Assembly (NCBI GenBank): GCA_015680905.1
Contig: CM027380.1
Span: 35,704,001 to 35,768,000, forward strand
Direction: 5' to 3'
Source: Coptis chinensis
Taxonomy: Eukaryota > Streptophyta > Magnoliopsida > Ranunculales > Ranunculaceae
DNA length: 64,000 nt
Below the pieces are notes generated by a model. It worked only from the letters and a program-made list of their open reading frames with translations. It was not told the origin of the DNA and searched no databases. The stretch's first letter is position 1. Every line of letters starts with the position of its first letter. Positions 1-10,974 of the stretch are shown here, in pieces. Made by a program: the position numbers and the translations under genes.

Positions 1-339
1 ATGATGCAAGTCATGGATGCGGCATTTGGGCCCCTCCAAAACATGAAAAATGCGCAAGTACGTCCTGGATGTGGCATTTGAGCCAGTCCGAAAAATGAAA
101 AGGGCATGAATGGTTGTCCTAATTAATACTTGGGGGCAACCTAAGCAAGGAAAGAGCTAAGTATCCCTGAGGACTAGCAGTACTTGGGGGCAAGATGATA
201 TTCGGATCCAATAGTTACATTTGTTAGTTGATCCCTGGCTGGTTACCAAACCAGCCCGGCATCAACAAGGGGCATCTTGAATATAACAAATATCATATAC
301 AGATACTCAAGTACTTGGTCAAAAGGAAATAAAGAATTA
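1..339. other. Noncoding DNA, possible Tat-type 3' remnant
   Basis: No coding region seen. The phrase ACTTGGGGGCA occurs twice (about 128 and 182). Similar G-rich phrases occur near the 3' end of plant Tat/Retand gypsy elements, so this may be the tail of one. The link rests on a short motif only. Confidence 0.3.
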
Positions 340-640
340 TGAAGAAAATGGTGACTGGCATTCATAGAGATGGAGGGTGTTCTCATATCACAATATATTC
401 GTGTTTAAAATAATTTGTTGAAACGTGGAAACATATAAGAAGTGGCTTTCTTTTAAGGGGATGGTTTTCTATGGAGCTTTTCCTGATTCGAAAACTTATA
501 GTAACCTTCTTAAGTTTATGCTTAAGCTTAGGAAAGTGCGAGAAGTTTCAGTCATTTTCAATGAGATGGTAAAAAAAAATGAGTTATATGGAGAAGGTGG
601 ATCAAGGAAGAAGATGTCACGAAGTTACTTTATGTAGCGG
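340..640 (+). pseudogene. Pentatricopeptide-repeat (PPR) gene fragment
   Basis: The open stretch at 425-637 contains one good PPR unit: residues about 17-50 read GAFPDSKTYSNLLKFML followed by LRKVREVSVIFNEMVKKN, the two-helix pattern of a 35-residue repeat (D-x-x-T-Y-x-x-L-I/L, then a G/R-K-V-x-E-A-like second helix). Just upstream, about 385-425, another frame reads ITIYSCLK then FVETWKH, the remains of the preceding repeat, so there is a frame shift between the two. PPR proteins bind organellar RNA in plants and have many tandem units; only about one and a half remain here. No start codon, targeting peptide or further repeats were found. A decayed fragment of a host gene is the best reading; the exact gene cannot be named. 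Confidence 0.55.
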
Positions 641-1883
641 GTGCTATCTATTTGTAATTTTGTACAGCCCTATCATGGTGTTTTTTCTTCTAAAATTTTA
701 ATTTATGCAGCTTTCTCTTCTCATAAGGAACTGATTACGGTGGATATTCCATCACTAGTTCCCCATGTATTTATATTAGAAGTAATTTTGAAGTCGGTGA
801 TCTATCTAATGTTTCGATTGCCATAATTCTGCCTTTACATTCATTCCATTTCGATGAAATAAGCCCATTCTGCGTTAAGTTTATACTATATACCGAATAT
901 GTCCAAATCGGACTTTCAAATGAGACAAGAGGATACGAGATGGGAGTGGTATTGAGTGATAGTGATTGAGTTTGTTAAACTTGGCTCATGGAGGTTACAT
1001 TTTTGTAAGAACGAAAGTACTCTGAAAAAGTAGATAAGATTAACAATGCTTGAGTTGCTGAGTTGCTTATGAAAATCTGATCACTTATTTGGCTCATTTG
1101 AGTACTTGCTAACATTTTTTTTCTTGTGAAAATATATTTGATGCAGTATTTAATATTCTGGATCTTTTTTTTTACCTGTTAACGGCTAGTTGATTAGAAT
1201 TGCATTTTATTTTGTTTTAGTGATATATTAGTATTGGGAAGGTCATCTTGAATATTATATACTTAAGCATTCTTATGCCAAAGTTAATAGGTCGTGCACC
1301 AACTTATCTAGCAGACAATTGTGAAGGGTTACAAGTTTTCTTTGCTTTAATAAAGCTTAAGTTCAACTAATGTAGATAGTAGATGGTCACAGCAGTTTGA
1401 GAACGATTAATATCATTCGGCTGCAAAAGTAAAATGGGTTCAGTTTTGGCAAAAGGATATAGTTACAGCTAGGGAGTGTTTTCCTCCGTAAAATGTTTGC
1501 GTCTGCATTATTATATGGTCATGGGAGCTCTCTTTATTTGGAATGCTAGCCAAGTTTGTACTGCCCGAAGAGGGTAGATCCTACTTTGAGTGAATGATGA
1601 GATCCAGTACCAATGTCACTGTTTTACTATCCAGCACCAATTTGTAGGCCGAGAGCCTTGAGAAAATGCATAGGCCATATTCTCAGTTCAAAGGGTCATT
1701 GAATATAGTTTCCAAGATATCAAAGAACTAATATGATAGTTGTTAATGTATATTGAAGTTCAGGTAAGTTTGGTATTAGGAATAAAGATAAGTGTACCGT
1801 GATAGAATTTGTGGAAATGGAAATAGTAAAATGAACTCTGGCTTCTTGGCACCACGGGCCAAATTAATGGTCCGCGGTACCAA
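641..1883. other. Gene-free stretch with an imperfect inverted repeat
   Basis: I see no gene. Short open stretches are AT-rich and have no recognisable motif. At 1846-1860 and 1869-1883 two 15-base arms pair at about 12 positions around an 8-base loop, immediately before the purine-rich run of the next feature. Confidence 0.4.
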
Positions 1884-2036
1884 GAGGGGGCAACTGTTAT
1901 GGCCTTATTTAGGCCTATGAGGCCCATAGGTCCGAAGGAAGAGGCCCATAGGTCAGCAGTATAAAAAGAAGATGATTAGTGAATAGAGGGGGAAGAGAGA
2001 GGGATTTTTTAGGTTAGGGATTTTTTAGGTCGTAAC
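1884..2036 (+). mobile_element. Truncated LTR with preceding polypurine tract
   Basis: A purine run (1884-1894, AGAGGGGGCAAC-like) is followed by TGTTATGGCC at 1895, a typical 3' LTR start. A TATA box (TATAAAAAG, 1960-1968) and a purine-rich R-like segment follow. The LTR stops where LINE sequence begins near 2037, so the LINE probably cut it. Family not recognised; copia or gypsy are both possible. Broken fossil. Confidence 0.4.
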
Positions 2037-2043
2037 AACTGCC

Positions 2044-2433
2044 ATGAATGAATTTAACAGTTTTATCCACTCGAATGCTCTGCTTGATTCTACCACCTGC
2101 GGATTCAAATACTCATGGTACAACAAGAGGTGGGGGAATAAAAGAATGCTATAGAAGATAGATAGAATGCTCGTTAATCAGAAATGGATTAAAGTCAGCA
2201 TTGGATGGAGAAGTAAGATTCTTAAACATAAGTTGTCTGACCACAGCCCGATAGTGGGTTGGAACTCGTGCATCCCCAAGCCAAAAAATATCCCATTTCG
2301 GTTTCGAAAGGCTTGGATTCTACATGAGAACCTCAAAGTAGTAGTTGAAGCAAACTGGAATGATCCACTTTATGATGTTCAGATAAGAAAAGTAGTGAAG
2401 AAACTAAAAAGATTAAAACTGAAACTGAAGTAA
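2044..2433 (+). pseudogene. LINE endonuclease domain, C-terminal part
   Basis: The frame from 2044 reads EFNSFIHSNALLDSTTCGFK, then YSWYNKRWGNKRML, a stop, KIDRML, and later LSDHSPIV. This is the end of an exonuclease-endonuclease-phosphatase fold endonuclease: the G-x-x-Y/F-T/S-W core strand, the R-L/I-D-R segment and the final S-D-H-x-P-I catalytic motif are all visible. In L1 elements this enzyme nicks target DNA to prime reverse transcription. The first half of the domain is missing. One stop lies inside (about 2152) and another ends the stretch at 2431. Non-functional. Confidence 0.85.
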
Positions 2434-2474
2434 TGGAGCTATGAGGTTTATGGAAGTCCCAGCTAGAAGAGGAT

Positions 2475-3935
2475 ATGGAACCGATCCTAAAAGATCAAGA
2501 AACAAATCCTTTTGAGACTAACTTGCACCAAAGGGAAATTGATAGAGCTATTGAGTTAGAGGAAGCTGCAAGAATCATTTTGGTTATGGTCAAAGAAAAG
2601 TCCAGAACCTTAGAAGCCTTGGATGGTGAGAGAAACTCAGCTTATTTCCATGCCACCATCAAAATGAGACTTGCAAAATCACAGATAATAGAGATAAAGA
2701 ACAAAGACGATGTCATGCTTAAGCAACAAGAGCAAATCAAAGAATATATAGTCTCTGCCTACCAAGAAAAATACAAGTTTCAGAGTGTCGCAATAGATTC
2801 TGTTCTTCTTGATTTGATTCCTAAGTTGATTACTGATGAAGAGAATGACTCCATAACAACCATTCCAACAAGGGAAGAAGTAAAAGATGTTGTTTTCTCC
2901 ATGGATGCAAACAGCTCACCTGGCCCTGACGGTTTTCAAGGTATTTTTTACCACACCTTCTGGAGCATCATTGGCTTGGATGTAAGTAATGCAATTATTT
3001 CTTTCTTTAGAGATAATGTTCTCCTAAAAGGCATGAATTCCAGTTTCCTTGTCCTAGTTCCTAAAGTTGTAAATGCAATTGAGGTGAACTAGTTTAGGCC
3101 TATATGTTTAAGTAATTTTTTGTTTAAAATTATTACTAAGATTCTATCATTGAGAATTAAGCTGTTTGTCAGTAAAATCATTAGCGGAGAGCAGTTGGCT
3201 TTTATCCAAGGTAGAACATGCACTGTGGGGATTGCTTTAGCTTATGAAATGATCAATGATTTGGACAAGAAAACTTGAGGTGGAAATGTTGGCATCAAGT
3301 TGGATATTACTCAAGCTTTTGATACATTAAGCTGGGAGTTCTTGCTTGAGGTCCTTAGTAGGTTTGGGTTCTGCATGATATTGTGCTCATGGCTTTCTAC
3401 CATTCTGCAAAGTGCCAATATCTCTATCATGATTAATGGAGGGCCCTGTGGTTTCTTTGAAGCGGGAAGGGGGCTCAGGTAAAGATACCCCCTCTCTTCC
3501 ATCCTATTTGACATCGCAGAAGATGTTCTCAGTAGGGGCATAAATTGGTTATTCATCCAAGGCAAGGTCAAACACATGATGGCAACAGGGAAATGTTCTA
3601 GCCCCATTCACATCTTATTTGCTAATGATGTTTTTGCATTTGCAAATGGAGACATCGGAGGTCTCAAGTTGCTAAAGAAAGTCTTTAACTCCTATGAAAA
3701 ATCAACAGGTCAATATTTCAACCCTTCTAAAGTAAGTTGTTCCTAGGGGCTATAAATGATGCAAAGAAGGAAAGAGTATCCAATCTCTTTGAGTTTAATG
3801 AAGGCATCCTTCCAGAAAAGTACTTGGGTGCTCCCATATTCCAAGGCAGAGTCACAGGGGCAAATATTCAGAGCATGGTTGATAAAATACAAAAAAAGGC
3901 TAATGGATGGGCTGGTCGAATGTTATCTTTCTAAG
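2475..3935 (+). pseudogene. LINE reverse transcriptase
   Basis: Target-primed reverse transcriptase of the LINE. Residues about 150-170 of the first segment give SSPGPDGFQGIFYHTFW, the usual N-terminal RT motif. FRPICLSN (about 3092) and the KLDITQAFDTLSWEFL block (about 3298) supply the first catalytic aspartate region. The second catalytic motif, normally F-A-D-D, reads F-A-N-D-V at about 3617-3631, so one metal-binding aspartate is replaced by asparagine. In-frame stops at about 3091, 3277 and 3481 and a frame change near 3735 break the chain. The usual downstream motif (EKYLGAP) is at about 3817. Clearly dead. Confidence 0.9.
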
Positions 3936-4365
3936 GTCGGGTAGTCATTGCTCAATCTATACTAAACAACCTTCCAGTGTATAACATGTCAATGTACAAG
4001 TGGCCAACTAAAAATATCGAAGACTGTGAAGCAGTTATTAGAAACTTTATTTGGTCAAGAGATCTTACAGTAAGGAAAGGCATTACACTCAAGTGGGAAA
4101 AGGTTTGTAAGCCATATGAGGAAGGAGGCCTCAGGCTATAAAAGCTCAGAGAGCTTAATCTACCCCTCCTCATGAAGCTCACTTGGAGTTTCTTCTTTGG
4201 AAATTCTGAATGGAGTAACTTTTTGAAGGCCAAATTCTCTATGCTATCAGGTCGATGGCTTACATACTTTAAAAAGTCATCAATATTGCCAAGCATTCGA
4301 TGGGCTCTAAAGGAGATGGCACCTCACATATGTTGGGAGGTGGGTTAAGATAAGAACATCAGGCT

Positions 4366-5580
4366 TTGGCAAGAATGGTAATAGTAGAGAGAGTACAAGG
4401 CATCAACTGGAGAGACTTTAAGGCCACTGTTGCTGACATCATAACTAATAACAATTGGCATATTCCAGCTCAAGTGCACCAAGTTTTTGAAAGAGTGAGA
4501 ATAGATCTAAATGCTCTCCAACCTCCAACTGGCGAAACACCCGATAATAGGATCTGGAAACCAGCAAAGGATGGGAAGTTCTCAGTGAAAGAAGCTTTTG
4601 ATGCTATTAGAAAAAAAGAACAAAAGGTCCACTAGAAAAAATGGGTTTGGAACAAGATTCTACACCCGAGAGCAGTAGTGCTTGTATGGAAACTTCTACA
4701 AAATGCAGAGCCCACTGATGACAAAGTCAAGAAGAAGGGAATACATATAGCTTCTCGATGCCGAATTTGTAAAAAAGAGGAAGAATGTGTTCACCACATA
4801 ATCTGGGAATGTGTTGCAGTTAAGGAATTATGGGTTTGGCTCACTGATGTCTTCAAGGTAAGGCCTTCGTTGACCTTGCAAGATGTGATTTTGGCCCCAA
4901 AAGCTTCTTAGCCCTATCAGATGATAACTATGGAATGTAGGAGCTGCGCACCTAATGACACAAATATGGAAAACTAGGAACCATATTCTATTTGACGAGA
5001 AGAAGATGAATCTTATTCTTATCAAGTATGAAGTGATCAAAGGAGTTCAAGCTGCAGGGTTGGTTGCTACTGGGCACATGTTTAATACAGTGGAAGATTT
5101 GGAAGTTCTTCACTCTCTTAATATTAGAGGCATCCCTAAGCCACCATGCTGCCCAAAAGAAGTATACTAGCATCTCCCCCAACCTGACACTGTCAAAGCC
5201 AATACTGATGGCTCATCCAGGGGGAACCCAGGGAATGGAGGTGTGGGAATTATATTTTGAGACCACAACTGTCAAGTCCTGGGGGTAATGGCTTCTGGTC
5301 TAGGAGTTACCAACAACTTCGAAGATGAATGTTAAGCAATTGTTATGGCAGTGGAGATAGCAACATCAAAAGGTTGGAGAAGACTATGGATTGAATCAGA
5401 TTCACAGCCTGCCATCCTAGCATTCAGCAAAGGGATCATTTCATGGACCGTCAAGGCAAGATGGTTATGAGCAACTCAGAAAATGGTTTCTTGGAAACTC
5501 TCTCATATTTATCGTTAAGCTAACTTGGGAGCTAATGCGGCATCAAAAAAGGGATCATTTATGCAACGAGGAACATCCTT
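4366..5580 (+). pseudogene. LINE zinc-binding region and RNase H
   Basis: At 4366-4635 and 4678-4911 the connection and zf-RVT region is seen: RCRICKKEEECVHHIIWEC is the Cys/His cluster found between reverse transcriptase and RNase H in plant L1 proteins. From about 5190 an RNase H domain follows: ANTDGSSRGNPG carries the first aspartate, WIESDSQPAI (about 5388) a later acidic residue, and ANLGANAASKKG (about 5520) the C-terminal block. RNase H removes RNA from the RNA-DNA hybrid. Stops at about 4634, 4909, 5258, 5334, 5468 and 5518 interrupt it. Confidence 0.85.
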
Positions 5581-5740
5581 TTGGAGCTGCACCAAGCTAG
5601 ACTTCATCAGATGCTTAGAAAATCCTCATAGGACCTACTACCAATTTAATTAGCTATGGTCATGTATCACCCTAAGCTTTAAGCTCTTATATCTCTCCTG
5701 TAACATTATTATTATATTAATAATATATCCTTACTTGTGT

Positions 5741-5749
5741 CCAAAAAAA

Positions 5750-5780
<31 letters not shown>

Positions 5781-5792
5781 CACACACACACA
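5741..5792. repeat. A-tail followed by TA and CA microsatellites
   Basis: Eight A residues, then about eleven TA units, then about ten CA units. The A-run is the LINE tail; the dinucleotide arrays probably grew from it by slippage. Confidence 0.85.
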
Positions 5793-5884
5793 ATGTCAGT
5801 ATAACACTATAACCACCACACAAGTTTGTGACAACTAACAACACGAAAAAGAAAAAAATAATTGAAAACAAAAAAGCTAACGCA

Positions 5885-6178
5885 CCTGCTACATCTGTCG
5901 GGAGGTTCTACTTATCCTTGCACCCATCCTCTATCCAAGTTGTGTTGGCCACTGATGAGGGTATGTAGCTATATAGTTAGGGGTAATCCCAGGTAGCAGT
6001 TGTTGTTGGAATCCATAAGCTGGTGGAGGCAAAAAGGCAGTACCACCTGGGCCAAAATACAGCTATGGAGGGGGTAGCCTTGGTCCACCAGCGTGAAAAC
6101 CAGGCATCTAAACATCTTTAAAGAGGTGCACCTGAGTTGACCAACTTAGCTTGAGCCGCCATCACATAGAGGCATGGG
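5885..6178 (-). pseudogene. Poly(A)-binding protein gene, 3'-part fossil
   Basis: Reading the minus strand from 6178, one frame gives CLYVMAAQAKLVNSGAPL, comparable to the K-P-L-Y-V-A-L-A-Q-R-K end of RRM4 in poly(A)-binding proteins. A second frame gives MPGFHAGGPRLPPP, then LYFGPGGTAFLPPPAYGFQQ, QLLPGITPNY and RMGAR. This follows the Pro/Gly/Met/Gln-rich linker of plant PABPs (M-P-x-x-x-G-G-A-P, F-Y-G-x-G-P-P, P-x-x-G-F-G-Y-Q-Q-Q-L-V-P-G-M, then a G-x-R-x-G-G-R-R-like stretch). Intact PABP binds mRNA poly(A) tails and translation factors. Here RRM1-RRM3 and the C-terminal MLLE domain are absent and there is at least one frame change plus stops near 6120, 6075, 5930 and 5895. No intron is visible, so a processed copy is possible, but no poly(A) tail is seen. 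Identification is by remembered family consensus. Confidence 0.65.
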
Positions 6179-6354
6179 CGAGCTAGCCGTGCACCGCGCT
6201 TTTTATCCTAACCCCATTCCCAATATGTCCTTTTTAGCCTACTAAGCCTATTCGGTAGTCCGTCCGGGCTTTTCCTCCAACCACCATGAAACACCTACAT
6301 TCTACTAGCTACTCAACTCCGAGCCATCCTCCGCAACTTTCACCGTTTTTTTTT

Positions 6355-6600
6355 ACCCTATAAAAAACAGGTCAACAAACAACAAATCTTCTCAGCCGAT
6401 CCAAAAACCAAAACCCATATTAAAATTTCAGGCAACCTTCAACCAACAAGATACTAAGAAACGAACAACATATCCAAATTCATCCTTACTTGAAATTTCA
6501 ACCCATATTGAAATATCAACCAACAAATCTTATGTTCAGTAGATCCAAACAAATCAATCCAAAGAAGCAAAAATAAATTAACAACAGCTACAGGTAAGAA
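6355..6600 (+). promoter_or_regulatory. Promoter-like start with possible leader splice donor
   Basis: A T-run is followed by CCTATAAAAAACAGG with a TATA box at 6359-6367, then a C/A-rich, T-poor stretch typical of plant 5' untranslated leaders. It ends at CAG|GTAAGAAG (6591-6600), a good splice donor. This looks like a host gene start with a leader intron. No downstream protein was recognised. Confidence 0.35.
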
Positions 6601-6872
6601 GATTATTTCTTTCATTGCCTATTCTTTTGGTCAACAATCAATGGGTAATATCATAACCGGTATTAAACATCGTATTAAAATGATTCTATCTCTCCAATCA
6701 AAGCTGATGACTCCAATCGAAGGGTTCATGAATCTCAAATATCTCAAAACAATAACTCATGGTTTCAAAGATAGTATTTTGTTCAATATTAAGAGTTAAC
6801 CAGTTGATGATACAAGCTTTTTTGGAGTTGGGGTTTCAAAATTGAAGCTTTCGGTTGTTGTTGTTGTTGTTA

Positions 6873-6924
6873 ATGATGGAAAGAAAGAATCATGTTAATG
6901 CCAATGGAAATTCTTCTTCTAATG
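6873..6924 (+). other. Possible short first coding exon
   Basis: ATGATG at 6873 opens MMERKNHVNANGNSSSN and runs into AATG|GTGAGT, a strong donor after 6924. A TTG repeat precedes the ATG. The downstream exon could not be identified, and the peptide is too short for a family call. It may be the first exon of a host gene whose remainder is lost, or chance. Confidence 0.25.
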
Positions 6925-9900
6925 GTGAGTATTCAATATTTTTATTTTGTTTGAACACTCTTTAAGTTTAGTTTATTTGTCCAGACTATTAGATCATTTA
7001 ATATTATGTTTTAGTTAGCTATAATTGCTTTTGAAATTGTCTTTTTTTTTCCCTCCTAGGTAAGTTAATTTATTTTGAAACAGGAAATTGAAGTAAATTT
7101 TTAGTAGTAATAGAGAAGAAGGTGAATTTTGGTGAAGAAAATTATGAGTAGTAACAACGCCAGTTTAGGGGTTTGATCAATAGAAACCATAAGTTAAGGT
7201 TTTAATTGTGAAAAGGGTTTGGTGATTTTAATTTCATATGCGAATGGATTCCCGGAACTAGCTAATACATTAATTCCAGTATTGATCACATTAACTTCAA
7301 AAGTGTTTAATTATACTCATGGTTTGAATTGATTTTCCTCTTTGCATTAACATGTAGCAAATATGATTATTTCCACTCTGTTTGTTGTTACTATTTTCTT
7401 TCCTCATGTAATGATAAACAAAAAACAAATGACTTAATTGGTAATGCATATTTCATAGTTGTTTCTAACTGTAAGTAACCGATTTCTTCCAAATAATTTT
7501 TCATTTCACGTCTATGAGTATATCTAAGATTATGCCCGACATTGGAACACATCTATATTGTAGGTGATTATGCAGGATATTATTTGGGTTTTATGGTGAT
7601 AGTTTTAGCATCGGGTTTTTAGACCATGACATCAAAATCTTAAACTAGAATGCATCTGGAATTCTATTTTCATTTGTTAATGTAACTTCTATTTCTCATC
7701 AAAATAGTATTATATTATCTTACTTCAATTTATTATGTAAGATGTTTGCAAGTCAGTAACGGGCAGTTGAATGCTTAGCATTTTCGGGAGCAAACGTTGC
7801 GGTAGCTTTGGTTGTCCATCCTAATACTTAATAATATAGATTTTTGCTTTCTATGAAAGTTTAATTTTTTTTTCTTCTATTCTTTAGTCATATTAATGGC
7901 TATTTTTTTATGTGATCAGATGATTTTAATTGTGAGTTGGATTGTTTGAGAATTTGTCTCACATAATGGTTCCATTAGTTTTGACCAGACACTTTGTTAT
8001 CTATGCTATGGATGTTGGTTAGTATATATAATAGTGACAAATGTGATAATTTTGTTTAATATTGCATTCAAAATTTCTAATGTTGCTTTCATCAATAATT
8101 TCAGCAGCTAACCAAAGGCACTCACTTGGAGGCTCTAGAAAAGTTGTACGGTGATTTGAAACAAGACCCATACGAGCCAACGACAAGCAAAGTTAGTCCA
8201 ACGTACCCTGCTTCATAAATATTATGGTTGTGATCTATATTATATATGTAGTTAGAACTACCACTAAATATATTTATTTGCATTCAGCAATATATTAGAT
8301 ATTCCATTCAAGGTTTAGGCTAGACACATTGGTACTTTTAACTGTTATGCAATATCTCTAAAATCTCTTTGAACAAGAAGAATAAGGATATGAAAATTTG
8401 CTTTGGGGTTTAATAGAATAAGGGAGAGATGTTCTCCGTGAAAATTAAAAAAACCAAAAATAAAATAAAAATCAATATTCATTCTCTTCGATAAAAACCC
8501 AACGAGAACCGTGCCCTAAACAAATCAACAAAAAAGGGACTGAAAAAGGAGGGAAACCAAAGAGAGAAAGAAAGAGATAATGGAGCAAGAAGTGATTGAA
8601 TTCAAACAAAGAGTGGCTACATTTGGTATAACCATATAAGTGCTTATTAGAAGCTCTAATAATTATATTACTAATCTACAGACAATGGATTAATTCGTTT
8701 AATGTTAAGTGAGAGGCTTAAAGCTTAGGAGCTGGGAAAACAAACCGAGGGTTATGGCTTTTCGCGATAAATAACCTAAGAAATAGAAAGAACACGGTGC
8801 AAAACCCAATTTACAAGTATCTTTAGTGAGGATTTTTTTAGGATTGGTTTTAAGAATCCTAAGATATACTCTGTTATAATCCCTAATCCTAAGAGAGTTT
8901 GGGGTGTTTGTCTTTGGATTTGTTGTTAGTATTTCATTTCCTTCTCTTTTAGTTAACAAGGTAATCTAATGTGAATTTTTTTTATATCCTTACTCTTTTT
9001 TTCCAAAGATATGTGGAAGGTGATGTTATTGGATGTTATATTAGTTTGCTTGATGGGGATTTGTACGTGCCGAAATGACGTATAAGGAACAGAGGTTCGC
9101 GTTTGCTGCTGACCAAAAGGAAGAATCAAACAAAGTTGTACCAAGTATGTCATTGTCTAACATAATAAATTTAATTTGAAGAATGTTGGTAGACTACTAC
9201 ATTGCTTAATATGTTTGAGTGTATTATTTTTTTCTCAATGTTCCTTGAGCTATTCTGCTTCAATAGACTGTTGTTTTTTGTGTTTGAATTGTAATGGTAA
9301 ATGCAGTAGGCAGTAGGCACACATTGGGTGAGCTATTTCTGTGGTGGATCCCTCAAGCAAAGGATGTAATTATTTTAACAGTTTTTGTTCACACAAACTC
9401 AAACTTTTAATTAATATTAAGGATTTATTCAGAGATAAGTATATTAGGAACATGATACAGCTATATGTGAGATTAACAAATAACAAATCATTTTAAACTG
9501 TGACCATACATGGGTCAAATCAGTTCTTTCGGTGGAGGGAGACAAAAACATAAGTTGGGGAAAACAGTAAGGATGGACATGATAGACGGATTGCAATGAA
9601 GAAACTCAAATGTGTATTAATAGACCATACCTTCAAAAGGGGGACATGTATGAGGAAGTGGTGACATGGGCACATGGTGACCTTACCCATCTAAAGCTAA
9701 ACTTCGATATGAAGTTTTAGTGGTGAAAAGATGAAAACTAAGAAAGGTTGAATAGACTGCACGGAAGATGTCCTCAGTTGAAGCCTTTGGGATTTGTTTT
9801 CTACAAGGTATAGGTGATTAATAAGCAGGCTATGTGTAATTCTTGATAATGGAGACTACTTTGTTTGGGATTCCCAGTAGGTTATTGAGACTTCTAAATG

Positions 9901-9990
9901 TATGGTGCTTTGTATACCCTAGCTAGGCATGGAGAGTAAAATGGCTCATATGTGATTACATAGGTAGATGCAAATATTCTACAAGTGTTT
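6925..9990. other. Low-copy-looking region, no gene confirmed
   Basis: This stretch does not resemble the retroelements elsewhere in the window. A candidate exon lies near 8109-8195: after a pyrimidine tract and CAG it reads LTKGTHLEALEKLYGDLKQD and PYEPTTSK. Another possible piece near 9064-9150 reads AEMTYKEQRFAFAADQKEES. Neither is recognised. The rest is AT-rich and intron-like or intergenic. Confidence 0.3.
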
Positions 9991-10954
9991 TGATCAGTCC
10001 CAAATGTGTGTTTAACTACTTTTACAATGCTTCAAATATGCCCTTCTTATGCTTAATGAACAGACAATTCATAGCTTTTGCTATCTTTTGTAGGATACAT
10101 GCCATTTAAGACGTATACTCCTAATACATGCATTTTAGTGCAAAAAGGAGTGTTATCGATGCTGCTTGGGAAGTAACTAGCTTAGGAGAAAAAGTGTCGA
10201 AAAGTCAAAGTCAAAGTCAACGGTCAACAGTTAGGGACTCAAAACCAAAAAGACGGAAGGTCATGTCCTTAACCCACAATACCAAAGATTATGTCCTCAA
10301 CTCAAAATTTGGCATCATTAGAAGGCTTGTTCAAGAAGATACCTAAAACATAAAGAAACCCTAATGAGGTGTCTTATTTCTAAATGATAAGGGCAAAGTT
10401 GTAATATGTAAATGGTGTAGTATATAAGCCAAAGTGAGATGAGAGAGAACTTACCCTAGAATTAATCCTTGGCCATTAATTAGAAGTAGATTAATATGTT
10501 TTAAATTACTAGTTTAATTGTTATTTACCTTATTTTCCATTTTCATTACTTAAAGCTTGAAGCTTTGTTAAATCTTATTGATTTTCTTTCATTCAAGTTG
10601 TGTTATCTTGTTTTTCATAATAATAGTTCTTCAAAACATCTTATATTTTATTCATTCACCCAACCAAAGTTGGTTATACTAATTTGAATCAATCACATGA
10701 GTATAACTTGCTAACCAAGTTACTTTGTTCATATCAAGTTCTTCATGCTTTTCATTATCAAACAACTCTTATTTCCATGTTTTCAATATCAAAACAACAA
10801 TAGCTAGTTCTCAACTTCATTATACTTCAAAAGCAAACCCAAAAACAATAGAGGAATCAAGAAAAAGGTGGGGTTTTCTCCATCACCATTCTTCCCACTT
10901 AGATTTAAGATGAACAACAAAAATCCCAACTCAACCCAGGATACACAAAAGTGA
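9991..10954 (+). repeat. E1 5' LTR
   Basis: Starts TGATCAGTCCCAAATGTGTG, matching the E2 LTR start (23408), and ends just before the primer site TGGCACCGCC. It shares the AAAGTCAAAGTCAA and AAAAAGGAG phrases of the E2 LTR, but is clearly more diverged from it than the two E2 LTRs are from each other. Confidence 0.8.
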
Positions 10955-10956
10955 AA

Positions 10957-10974
10957 TGGCACCGCCATCATGGA
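10957..10974 (+). promoter_or_regulatory. E1 primer binding site
   Basis: TGGCACCGCCATCATGG directly after the LTR. It resembles TGGCGCCG..., the complement of the tRNA-Asp 3' end used by Athila and Tat elements. Confidence 0.65.

Larger units (their letters stand above)
2037..5748 (+). mobile_element. L1-type LINE, 5'-truncated, with RNase H
   Basis: A non-LTR retrotransposon copy of about 3.7 kb. In order it shows the end of an apurinic-type endonuclease, a reverse transcriptase, a zinc-binding zf-RVT region and a C-terminal RNase H, then a short 3' UTR ending in an A-tail at 5741-5748. This order is that of plant L1 elements with an acquired RNase H. ORF1 and the endonuclease N-terminus are absent, as expected for a 5'-truncated insertion. 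Stops interrupt the frame at about ten places, the first near 2152. A target-site duplication was looked for and not found, which suggests age or a later rearrangement of the flanks. Confidence 0.9.

Noticed and set aside
8705-9153. Minus-strand ORFs in the low-copy region
   Set aside because: No motif, AT-biased composition and no splice context.
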